The notes under the pieces were generated by a model. That model saw nothing but the letters and a program-made list of their open reading frames with translations, was not told where the DNA came from and ran no database searches. A stretch of DNA of 6,614 nt from Candidatus Borrarchaeota archaeon (GTDB taxonomy: Archaea; Asgardarchaeota; Sifarchaeia; Borrarchaeales; Borrarchaeaceae): positions 1 through 6,614 of the forward strand of contig JAEORY010000223.1 of assembly GCA_016840645.1 (NCBI GenBank), written 5' to 3'. The translations under genes and the position numbers were made by a program. Shown here one piece after another: positions 1 to 5,629 of this stretch; within the stretch, counting starts at the first letter, position 1; every line of letters starts with the position of its first letter.

Positions 1-413
1 AGCGGACCATATTGGCCAAAAAACCCAATGGATGATAAGACTAAGGGTGTGATTACGATTGCAATAATGCCGCTAAGCGGTACGAGGGCTAGCGTAAAGA
101 ACGTGTTATCCTTTTGGAGCTGTTGAATCTCTTCTTCATTATTAGCCCCTTTTGCTATGGCAAGAAACCGCGTGATAGCTTGAGGCAGAGCGAAGGGGAT
201 CGTGGTTATTAAAAATGAATTCATTAAATTATACCATGAATACACTGCATATTCTGCTGGCGGAATATACACTGAGATTAGCACGCTTATGATGAGGCCC
301 AAAAAAAGCGCCGTCACGGGGCTAAGAGTCATGAAAATGCTTCCGCGAATCAACTTCTGTTTATCGCCAATTTGCGAAGTCGATATCTCAGAAGCGCTAA
401 TCTCAACCACCAT
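1..413 (-). CDS. Polysaccharide/oligosaccharide flippase (MOP superfamily), N-terminal part, cut by window edge
   Basis: A minus-strand frame open to the left edge encodes 137 residues starting MVVEISASEI. After a polar N-terminus comes R23-G24-S25, a first hydrophobic helix at about 24-48, then PAEYAVYSW (52-60), a second helix (61-80) with QAITRFLA (78-85), an acidic polar loop (NNEEEIQQ) and a third helix (about 105-127). The order RG, helix, P-x-EY-x-x-YS, helix, ALPxAITRF, loop, helix is typical of Wzx/RfbX-like membrane flippases, which move lipid-linked sugars across the membrane for surface glycan or protein glycosylation. A full protein would be about 400-500 residues, so two thirds lie outside the window. 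I chose the ATG at 413; the frame is open to 470 and a TTG at 452 is an alternative. No SD is evident. The family call is by pattern, not by alignment. Confidence 0.8.
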   Translation of the reverse strand, partial: MVVEISASEISTSQIGDKQKLIRGSIFMTLSPVTALFLGLIISVLISVYIPPAEYAVYSWYNLMNSFLITTIPFALPQAITRFLAIAKGANNEEEIQQLQKDNTFFTLALVPLSGIIAIVITPLVLSSIGFFGQYGP

Positions 414-469
414 CCATGAAGACTTGAAATGCTGAGAGCCTGTTAGAGTCAAAGGGAAACAGAATGTTC

Positions 470-477
470 TTTATTAA
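470..477 (-). promoter_or_regulatory. Possible TATA box of the flippase gene
   Basis: On the minus strand TTAATAAA lies about 57-64 bases ahead of the ATG at 413. A start of transcription some 25 bases downstream would leave a leader of roughly 30 bases. The match to the archaeal TATA consensus is moderate and the region is AT-rich, so this is a weak call. Confidence 0.3.
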
Positions 478-640
478 GGCTTTGTAATAGGAGTTGTTCT
501 ATCTATTTCTGGAAGGTGTTACTACTAACTACTTCTCCTTCTCCCTAATACTATCCCACTAACTTTCTCTCACCAAGAAACACACACAAAAACAAACAAA
601 AAGCTCTTTTCTAGATTGCGCACACTACAAGGTGGAACTG
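478..640. other. Intergenic region with strand-skewed low-complexity sequence
   Basis: The space between the divergent flippase and flavodoxin genes holds no convincing gene on either strand. A pyrimidine-rich stretch (about 523-577) passes abruptly into a purine/C stretch built from ACACAC and AAACAAAC steps (about 578-604). I see no hairpin or tRNA fold in it. It probably carries the upstream parts of the two promoters. Confidence 0.4.
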
Positions 641-653
641 AAAAGTTTATTAC
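641..653 (+). promoter_or_regulatory. Likely TATA box of the flavodoxin gene
   Basis: AAAAG followed by TTTATTAC resembles an archaeal BRE plus TATA element. It ends 33 bases ahead of the TTG at 687, so transcription would begin near 672-678. That leaves a leader of about ten bases containing GGTG (676-679), a weak SD at a usable spacing. Confidence 0.4.
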
Positions 654-686
654 TTTCGGGTGGAATTTTGTTTTTGGTGTTATTTT

Positions 687-1210
687 TTGAAAGCATTAAT
701 TGCATACGGCACACGATATGGAGCAACGACTGGAACCTCAGAGGAAATAGCCAAGATATTAAGAGAGGAAGGCTTTGATACAAAGACATATCAGAATATG
801 ACTTAATCACTGTAGGTAGTGGCTTGGGAAATTGCAAATGGGCAAGTGAGGCTGAGGATTTTCTTAAAAACTTCAGGAAGGAATTCGAAGGCAAAAAGCT
901 GGCTTTGTTTGTCTCTACAATGAAAACATTTTTTGAAAGAGAAGGAAAGACAAATGACGTTGAAAAAACACGAAAGATTGCCTTAGAGGACAAGGTTGCA
1001 AAGTACAGTCTCAAGCCAATAGCGTTAGGCTTTTTTGGCGGAGTTATCGACTATAACAAAATGGGCTTCATATCACGTAAAGGTATGGAATTTTTCAAGC
1101 CACAACTTGAAAAATACGGCTTCAAGGTCTCACCAGATATCTATGACCTGCGCAACTGGGATGAAATTCGCAAATGGGCTAAGGAACTCGCTGAGATAGC
1201 TCAACAATAA
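687..1210 (+). pseudogene. Flavodoxin-domain protein (HemG-like), broken by a frameshift/deletion
   Basis: The reading frame from TTG 687 gives MKALIAYGTRYGATTGTSEE, a first beta strand followed by the flavodoxin phosphate-binding loop, then IAKILREEGFDTK. It hits TAA at 804-806. From about 785 the protein resumes in the frame two bases on as DISEYDLITVGSGLG and continues to the stop at 1208-1210. That part contains ALFVST, GFFGGVIDYNKMGF (the FGG-x-hydrophobic-D signature of protoporphyrinogen-oxidase-like flavodoxins) and a final helix ending AEIAQQ. Members of this family bind FMN and carry electrons. Compared with the usual fold, about nine or ten residues between the second helix and the DISEYDL strand are missing, so the simplest history is a deletion of 3n+1 bases near 780-790. 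The frame is open upstream to 642, but TTG 687 gives the correct family N-terminus. Either a recent pseudogene or a local sequence error; the C-terminal part alone cannot bind FMN. Confidence 0.75.
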
Positions 1211-1320
1211 GCGCACGCAACAATTCATTGGAAGGTAAATCCTCTTAAAGCGCTATCTTTCCCTCAAGAATCCCCTTACAGCAGTTAAAAGTGACAAGCA
1301 AAGTGTAGAATAGTGATATT
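1211..1320. other. Intergenic, nothing recognised
   Basis: The stretch after the flavodoxin stop shows no T-run terminator, no gene with family-like sequence and no RNA fold that I can support. Confidence 0.4.
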
Positions 1321-1450
1321 CTGACAGTTTTTAGCCAGAATTTAATGATTGTTGAGTTATCTGGATGAACCTATTATGACACTTTCTAGTCAGTAGATTT
1401 CCATCCACAATAGGTCTGGCAGATGGATTAGTATTTTTCTAAGCTGTCAG
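1321..1450. repeat. Nested imperfect inverted repeat, possibly a MITE-like element
   Basis: CTGACAG (1321-1327) is mirrored by CTGTCAG (1444-1450). Inside it, ATCTG (1359-1363) mirrors CAGAT (1420-1424), and ACCTATTATG (1369-1378) mirrors CACAATAGGT (1406-1415) at 9 of 10 positions. The arms are in the right order but spaced unequally by about eleven bases, so this is a decayed palindrome rather than a clean hairpin. No target-site duplication is visible at the ends. The nearby transposase stump makes a small non-autonomous element thinkable, but chance pairing in AT-rich DNA cannot be excluded. Confidence 0.3.
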
Positions 1451-1610
1451 CAGGTACACTATCTGAATAATTGTTCCACCATAACTTATGGCTCTGCTAG
1501 CACTCCCATGTCTGGTCGGCACCATTCAACTGATTCAGCAGTTGCACATTAATCATATAGACCCATGCTAGTTCTTATGCCTGCCATACCCTTTGGATCC
1601 CACTTGTTAC
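1451..1610. other. Intergenic stretch ahead of the transposase stump, nothing recognised
   Basis: Short open frames on both strands are all under 30 codons and match no family that I know. If the stump at 1611 is a genuine insertion-sequence fragment, its terminal repeat should lie here within about 100 bases of the ATG. I cannot point to it without a second copy. Confidence 0.3.
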
Positions 1611-1706
1611 ATGTCACAACAATCGGTTCCACCGTTGCCCGAAGAACGAGAACTCGATGACCCGCGTCAGAACCCCCGACGTAAAGGAAGGCAACACCTA
1701 GTTGAT
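1611..1706 (+). mobile_element. 5' stump of a transposase gene, probably ISAs1-like
   Basis: ATG 1611 opens a 47-codon frame ending at TAA 1752-1754. The first 32 residues contain LPEERELDDPRQNPRRKG followed by RQHLVDI. The pattern D-P-R, basic cluster, H-x-L-x-D-I is the N-terminal start of ISAs1-type transposases, where the next residues are normally a hydrophobic helix with CAVICGA. Here the match stops just after LVDI (about 1706) and unrelated AT-rich sequence carries the frame to a stop, so only about a tenth of a full transposase of some 350-380 residues remains. The piece is visibly more GC-rich than its surroundings. No DDE catalytic residue is present, so it is inactive. The family is assigned from a short motif and is moderately certain. 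Confidence 0.5.
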
Positions 1707-1837
1707 ATCACAATCCAATGCAATGAATATTGCTTAATTGTGAGAGAATTGTAATTTCCTTCATTGTTGATTTGATATTCAAAATAAATGGATTCATTCG
1801 ATAAATGAAGCTACCAATATGCTTGCATTCCCTATAT
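1707..1837. other. Intergenic, 3' side of the CHAT gene
   Basis: AT-rich sequence between the transposase junction and the stop of the minus-strand CHAT gene. An open frame crosses it in another phase of the minus strand (1708-1905), but its translation has no family-like features. No strong terminator hairpin is seen. Confidence 0.35.
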
Positions 1838-2893
1838 TTACATGATTTTGGTAAATGACAGGGTTTTCCCCCCCACATCATATTTCTTGCTAATAATTTC
1901 TTCATAAGTTTTCATGATTCGATTGCGTTCTTCATCGAAAAATGGTAGAAATGCAATTCTGCAATCCCCATAATATGTATAGGTTCGCTCGGGCGAAATG
2001 ATTTCTCCTTCTGATTGTTGAATTTGGTATTTTAATTTTCGAATAACAGATGAAATACTTCTATCACGAATTATAAATTTTAATAAATTGAGATTAAATC
2101 TTACGGCATCGTGGTCACTTATTTTCCATCGAGGGGCAATAACAACAGCTGCTCCAGCTCTCAGAAAGGATTTCGCCACGCTATCAAATTGAACAGTGTC
2201 AGGGAGACCTGTCCAACAACTATTAAGAATTACTATAGGATTTCGAACGAGAAACAAACCACTTATCTCTTCAGGGGACAGTGAAAAGGAATTACCTGTT
2301 CCACTTTTGAATAACAACGATAATCCAGTTCCATGCGCCCAGAGAATAATTACATCACTCGATTCGATTGCAGAAAGTAATTCCTCCTTTCCCTCTTTAG
2401 CATCATACTCCACAATTTTGAAATGTTTATAGGATTTAACCATTCCCAAAGTAATTTCTGAAGCCAATTGGGAATACTCGCTATCTTCAATGTTGGATGC
2501 AAAGAGAAATTGCATATCTGTTTTGGGTTTTCGTTCATAATTTATTGCATTCAAAACTGCGCTATTAGTTTCATGAGGTATGTTTGCACTTAATCGTCCC
2601 ACTGAATATAGCAAATCTAATGAAGGGTCTCCCATGAATTCATACATGAGGTCTCCTCGTTCGGAGAAGAAGGTCAGATTTAACTGATGACCGACTGCTA
2701 ACCTTTTGAAATCATATGAAGCGTTCACCACATCTTTGCCAAACCTTGGATTTCCAACTATTTTGGAATAGAAACTGATGTATGGGAAATTACTTTGAAA
2801 GATCTCAAGGAATTTTTTAACGCTTGGAGTTATCGTAGCTGTTTCAATTTTTAAGCCATATTCCCGAATTAATTCTGAGATAGCTAAACGCAT
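1838..2893 (-). CDS. Stand-alone CHAT-domain (caspase-like) cysteine protease
   Basis: The 351-residue product has a C-terminal CHAT domain (about 125-325). It shows the hydrophobic strand VIILWAHG with the candidate catalytic His187, the strand IVILNSCWTG with the candidate nucleophile Cys226, the segment FLRAGAAVVIAPRWKISD (243-260) and a closing YYGDCRIAFLPF (307-318). These are the hallmarks of CHAT proteases of caspase clan CD. The first 120 residues are a predicted alpha/beta domain that I do not recognise; no TPR, CARF or signal peptide is visible, so it is probably cytoplasmic. The start MRLAISELIREYG (2893) is preferred. The frame is open to an ATG at 2938, but that extension (FFFVFYLYF) is encoded by a T9 run and a duplicated segment. 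CHAT proteases usually act after a sensing partner; none is fused here. The substrate is unknown; the next gene on the same strand encodes a surface protein, 254 bases upstream. A C7 run on the plus strand (1868-1874) lies in the last codons. Confidence 0.85.
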   Translation of the reverse strand: MRLAISELIREYGLKIETATITPSVKKFLEIFQSNFPYISFYSKIVGNPRFGKDVVNASYDFKRLAVGHQLNLTFFSERGDLMYEFMGDPSLDLLYSVGRLSANIPHETNSAVLNAINYERKPKTDMQFLFASNIEDSEYSQLASEITLGMVKSYKHFKIVEYDAKEGKEELLSAIESSDVIILWAHGTGLSLLFKSGTGNSFSLSPEEISGLFLVRNPIVILNSCWTGLPDTVQFDSVAKSFLRAGAAVVIAPRWKISDHDAVRFNLNLLKFIIRDRSISSVIRKLKYQIQQSEGEIISPERTYTYYGDCRIAFLPFFDEERNRIMKTYEEIISKKYDVGGKTLSFTKIM

Positions 2894-2978
2894 TCTTGAA
2901 CCTTCGAAGTATAAGTAAAACACAAAAAAAAACAACACATACGTATAGCTAAACGCATTCTTGAACCTTTCGAAGTAT
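2880..2978 (-). repeat. Duplicated translation-start region of the CHAT gene, flanking a T9 run
   Basis: A segment of 33 bases at 2880-2912 recurs at 2945-2978, identical except for one extra base in the upstream copy. Each copy contains ATG CGT TTA GCT AT and the same upstream sequence with GGTTCAAGA, so the gene's start codon exists twice, 65 bases apart. The 32-base spacer has nine T in a row on the coding strand. From the upstream ATG (2958) the frame ends after 24 codons; one more T would place it in frame with the CHAT gene. Confidence 0.85.
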
Positions 2979-3147
2979 TTTGTAGAGACGCGGATTTCTC
3001 AGACTAATTAAGAGAAGCATCGAAAATGTGGATAAATTCAACCAACTCTGGGGACCAAAGCACCCTTGAGGTCCTGCTTATTCGGAATCGCCCACACTAG
3101 TAATCCTAAGATAGAGGAGATATCCGTTAAGAGAACCAATCCTGATT
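2979..3147. other. Spacer between the surface-protein and CHAT genes
   Basis: No gene is supported here. A short minus-strand frame translates to a plausible-looking tail (NPRLYKILRKVQECV), but it has no recognisable start or family. No terminator hairpin with a T run was found after the surface-protein stop at 3148. The CHAT promoter must lie here or in the repeat spacer, where TTTTACTTAT (2911-2920) is a weak TATA candidate 18-27 bases ahead of 2893. Confidence 0.35.
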
Positions 3148-3972
3148 TTAGGAAGTGTAACTTCTTCTACGGGATAAAAAAAGCCCTATACCAATCCCAG
3201 CCACAAGACCGATGATGATCGTAAAAAAACTAAATCCATGAATGGGAAACACACCAACATTCTCAATTGAGATGACTATACTATCTTGCCCCTCATTCCC
3301 CGCCAAATCAAATGAAAATGCTTCTACGGTATGCATCCCTTCATTGAAAATCCATTGAAACGTCACATCATTGGAATGCCCAGATAATGCAAGGATTTCG
3401 TCAATATATATTTCAAATCGGTCAAGACCACTGCCGGCATCGTGAAACTGGATCATAAATTCCACATTCCTTTCGGAGAGGACTCCAGATTGCGGACTTA
3501 ATATTTCGACATGCGGTTTTACTGAATCTGCGATGATGTACTCAAAAAATGTCCCATTATTGTCTTCGATAAGTATTTGGTTTTGCTGATCGGTAGCATT
3601 AATGTAATATTGAACTATGGTATTCCAGGGCTGGGCCGGAATTACTTCCCAATAGAGGGTTGGAGTTGAATTGGTCATCGTTTTTCTTTGCCAGAAATCA
3701 TAATCCATGCGAAAATGAAGGGCAACGCTGCTGATATTTTGGTTTTCTGGGAAGGTTACAGTCACGTTAACGTCTTCATAATATTGAACAATAATGGGTG
3801 ATTGACTCACATTAAATACGGATTTCCCTGAGATGTAATTAAAACTGTAAGTCATATTCTGATGGGAAATTTCTCCGCTTGGATAATTAAAGAAACTGGC
3901 GGAGTTAAACAAAAAGAGAAGAACTAAAACTAGTTCAACCGTCCAAATATGTTTCTTCACGTGAACAACCAT
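3148..3972 (-). CDS. Membrane-anchored surface protein with Ig-like domains
   Basis: From ATG 3972 the product has 274 residues. It opens with MVVHVKKHIWTVELVLVLLF, a basic n-region and hydrophobic core of a signal peptide ending near SAS. Two beta-rich extracellular regions follow. The second contains VKPHVEILSPQSG, DAGSGLDRFEIYID and GMHTVEAFSFDLAGNEG, the pattern of Ig-like repeats common in archaeal cell-surface proteins. The chain ends with a membrane helix (GFSFFTIIIGLVAGIGIGLF) and a short LSRRRSYTS tail, so the bulk faces outside. Seven N-glycosylation sequons are visible (such as NMT, NVS, NVT, NIS, NST, NAT, NGT). The frame is open upstream to a TTG at 4089, but that adds a polar stretch ahead of the signal peptide; GTG 3960 (MKKHIW) is also possible. 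The role is unknown: adhesion, cell-wall or sensor functions are equally open. Confidence 0.8.
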   Translation of the reverse strand: MVVHVKKHIWTVELVLVLLFLFNSASFFNYPSGEISHQNMTYSFNYISGKSVFNVSQSPIIVQYYEDVNVTVTFPENQNISSVALHFRMDYDFWQRKTMTNSTPTLYWEVIPAQPWNTIVQYYINATDQQNQILIEDNNGTFFEYIIADSVKPHVEILSPQSGVLSERNVEFMIQFHDAGSGLDRFEIYIDEILALSGHSNDVTFQWIFNEGMHTVEAFSFDLAGNEGQDSIVISIENVGVFPIHGFSFFTIIIGLVAGIGIGLFLSRRRSYTS

Positions 3973-3985
3973 CCACTCATCCATC

Positions 3986-3995
3986 AATAAATAAT
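3986..3995 (-). promoter_or_regulatory. Possible TATA box of the Ig-like surface-protein gene
   Basis: The minus strand reads ATTATTTATT here, centred about 25-30 bases ahead of GTG 3960 and 18 ahead of ATG 3972. If used, the transcript would be nearly leaderless and would favour the GTG start. The AT-rich setting makes this uncertain. Confidence 0.3.
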
Positions 3996-4124
3996 GAAAC
4001 TTAAAACTAAGCAAAAAATGTTTGGTTCGATACAAATGATATCTCATAGATTGAATTCCCAATTTTTCATGAGTAATTGGAGTTATCAATTTAGCATAAA
4101 ATTACTGTAATTCTAATCAAAACA

Positions 4125-4132
4125 ACTATAAG
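4125..4132 (+). promoter_or_regulatory. Possible TATA box of the divergent plus-strand surface-protein gene
   Basis: ACTATAAG lies in the divergent spacer, with an A/T-rich tail after it. Transcription would start near 4155, which fits the earliest codon of the open frame (4157) and would place the hairpin at 4185-4203 in the transcript. Confidence 0.35.
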
Positions 4133-4184
4133 ATAATAATTACACTTACTCAATAGAGAGGGATATTCATACCAGTTTTTAATC

Positions 4185-4203
4185 AGGAAGGAGTAGCCTT
4201 CCT
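4185..4203 (+). promoter_or_regulatory. Hairpin enclosing an SD-like sequence at the 5' end of the surface-protein gene
   Basis: AGGAAGG-agtag-CCTTCCT is a perfect 7-bp stem with a 5-base loop. Its left arm plus loop contains GGAAGGAG, a near-consensus Shine-Dalgarno sequence, so folding would hide the site. The nearest ATG (4220) is 26 bases after the SD, too far for normal use, and no ATG, GTG or TTG in the right frame lies closer. Confidence 0.45.
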
Positions 4204-4219
4204 TGTTATTCTGCTTCTT

Positions 4220-5053
4220 ATGATTGGGCGTACATCTTCACAAACCAAGGCGGAACCCGTATGGATGAAACCTGGAGTCTTTGCTGAATATTCTGCAAAT
4301 GAGGTCACTTGGCTCCTAGTCGCAAGTAATGTAACAGAGGTTGGTGTACTTAGTCGAAATAATGATTCGCGATTCATTTCCCTAAATCAATCTGCTGAAG
4401 CCCGATTCAAATGGACGATTTTGTCTATAAATAATAACGAGGTTCAACTTGAGTTATCACTTGATTTTCCTTTACCTCTTGGGAATATAACTACCCCGAT
4501 TTTTGTAAATTCGGAATCACGGGAAATGTTTCAAAGAGGAGTTCAGCTGGGAAAAAACCCGTTTTGGATGTTTGAACAACCAAGTGAGGGGACAGAACTG
4601 ATTATAGGTGCTTCACCTGAATCAATAAGGTATTTTGTTGGAGAAACAGGAAGCTATACTAATACAATTCAGGGTGATCAACGTCATTTTTATGTTCATC
4701 CTGAGCTTGACGGATTTCCACCTGATTATGAGTGGGATACTGGATTATTGTTAGTAATTTTACTTGAACCTATTATCAATAATTCACTAAATCAGACGAA
4801 TTGCTGTTTTCAACCATTCTATTCATTAGGGCTTCATGGTTGTAATAGGCTGTTTCGGTTAAGTTCTACTAATATTGATTTGGGCCCCGAATATACCTCA
4901 TATTTTGTATCTCCTAATGCAATCTTACCTTTGGTAGTCATTGTGACATTTCTATTAATTTGTGGACTTTTTTCTTTTCTGTACTATAAACGAAATTTGA
5001 AACGAAAAAGATACAAGGTAAAAAAGAGAAGAAAGGTTTCTAAAAATCGATAA
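4220..5053 (+). CDS. Membrane-anchored secreted protein with basic cytoplasmic tail
   Basis: From ATG 4220 the product has 277 residues. The ectodomain is beta-rich, with VWMKPGVFAEYSA (14-26) and YEWDTGLLL (170-178), a pattern I know from archaeal surface proteins of unassigned function. Sequons include NVT, NDS, NQS, NIT, NNS and NQT, and three cysteines lie at 195, 196 and 208. A membrane helix spans about 234-256, and the last 21 residues are strongly basic (KRNLKRKRY then KVKKRRKVSKNR). The start is a problem. The 63 bases upstream stay open in frame and encode VAFLVILLLM, an obvious signal-peptide core, so translation should begin further left, yet the frame from 4157 to 4219 has no ATG, GTG or TTG. 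A rare start codon (ATA 4163 or 4169) or a sequence error is possible. Divergent from the Ig-like protein and convergent with the secreted Cys-rich protein. Confidence 0.75.
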   Translation: MIGRTSSQTKAEPVWMKPGVFAEYSANEVTWLLVASNVTEVGVLSRNNDSRFISLNQSAEARFKWTILSINNNEVQLELSLDFPLPLGNITTPIFVNSESREMFQRGVQLGKNPFWMFEQPSEGTELIIGASPESIRYFVGETGSYTNTIQGDQRHFYVHPELDGFPPDYEWDTGLLLVILLEPIINNSLNQTNCCFQPFYSLGLHGCNRLFRLSSTNIDLGPEYTSYFVSPNAILPLVVIVTFLLICGLFSFLYYKRNLKRKRYKVKKRRKVSKNR

Positions 5054-5082
5054 ATGATTAACATTCATTCTTAGAAACCTTT
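5032..5082. terminator. Bidirectional terminator with a 12-bp perfect stem
   Basis: AAAGGTTTCTAA (5032-5043) is exactly reverse-complementary to TTAGAAACCTTT (5071-5082), with a 27-base loop that contains the TAA stop of the plus-strand surface protein and a smaller AATG/CATT pair. On the plus strand it runs into TTTTATTT; on the minus strand the stem is followed by CTTCTCTTTTTT. It therefore suits both converging genes. The left arm encodes part of the basic C-terminal tail. Confidence 0.7.
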
Positions 5083-5099
5083 TATTTACCAATTAAGCT

Positions 5100-5612
5100 C
5101 TATGGTGGGGGTCCACTAGGATGAACCTTACAGTCGTTATATTGAGTCTCTAGGGAAGTATCATGATGTGATCCTGGCCAAATGACATAGTGGTAGGTTG
5201 CATAAGCATCGGTTCCTACCCATCCAGAAATCTGTACATTATTATAGGTTTCCTCAACAATTAGATAAGGTGTTCCTCCACTAGTAGCATCTTCTGAATC
5301 CTCGGGCTGACCATTATGGTAATAAGTTCCCTTTATGTAGGTTACATAGGCCGTACACCACCAAGTTGAAGTGACCCAGGCTTCAGCCTTATGATAAACC
5401 TTATAGAAATACATGTAAGGATAAGATTCCCAAGCATCGACGTAGGCTTTGAGATGAGCCTTAGCACAGGCAGAACCTAGACATGAAAGATTTTTTTCTG
5501 AATAGTCAGTATCAGATTTTACTCCTGCGTTAGCCAGCGGAACCATGAATGATATGAAAAAAGTGGCAATAACTGTCCCAAAGACTAAGCTCTTTAGTAC
5601 TCTGCGTTCCAT
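5100..5612 (-). CDS. Small secreted protein, four cysteines, aromatic-rich, unknown function
   Basis: The 170-residue product starts MERRVLKSLVFGTVIATFF, a classic signal peptide with a likely signal-peptidase site after ANA (29/30). The mature part of about 141 residues has four cysteines (44, 49, 86, 161), enough for two disulfides, and is unusually rich in Tyr (about 17) and Trp (6), with YPYMYFYKVYH and STWWC as the densest spots. It ends in HPSGPPP. There is no membrane anchor, so it is probably released or bound to the surface layer. I do not recognise the family. The compact, beta-like, disulfide-capable layout could suit a secreted toxin or bacteriocin-like protein, a binding protein or an inhibitor, without evidence for any of them. 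The start is fixed by a strong SD and signal peptide. It has its own promoter and shares a terminator with the converging gene. Confidence 0.8.
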   Translation of the reverse strand: MERRVLKSLVFGTVIATFFISFMVPLANAGVKSDTDYSEKNLSCLGSACAKAHLKAYVDAWESYPYMYFYKVYHKAEAWVTSTWWCTAYVTYIKGTYYHNGQPEDSEDATSGGTPYLIVEETYNNVQISGWVGTDAYATYHYVIWPGSHHDTSLETQYNDCKVHPSGPPP

Positions 5613-5615
5613 TCT

Positions 5616-5625
5616 ATCACCCTCC
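5616..5625 (-). promoter_or_regulatory. Strong Shine-Dalgarno site of the small secreted protein
   Basis: The minus strand reads GGAGGGTGAT just ahead of the ATG at 5612, complementary over almost its whole length to the archaeal 16S 3' end (ATCACCTCC). The GGAGG core sits eight bases from the start codon. It is the strongest ribosome site in the window and settles this start. Confidence 0.8.
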
Positions 5626-5629
5626 GATT

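Noticed and set aside
202..435. Plus-strand open frame of 77 codons
   Set aside because: It is antisense to the flippase, whose minus-strand translation has clear family features and membrane helices.
625..1014. Minus-strand open frame of 129 codons
   Set aside because: It is antisense to the flavodoxin gene, which matches its family on both sides of the frameshift.
1634..1695. GTTGCC and GGCAAC pair, considered as a tRNA acceptor stem
   Set aside because: No D, anticodon or T-arm can be placed between them, and the stretch reads as a transposase N-terminus.
1708..1905. Minus-strand open frame of 65 codons next to the CHAT gene's 3' end
   Set aside because: It overlaps the CHAT C-terminus in another frame and reads as random. 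I considered it as a frameshifted CHAT tail at the seven-C run, but the CHAT domain is already complete at YYGDCRIAF and ends soon after.
2196..2538. Open frames inside the CHAT gene (plus 2196-2432, minus 2350-2538)
   Set aside because: Both lie within the conserved CHAT coding sequence in other frames and have no protein-like features.
4183..4377. Minus-strand open frame of 64 codons
   Set aside because: It is antisense to the start of the basic-tail surface protein and lacks any family pattern.
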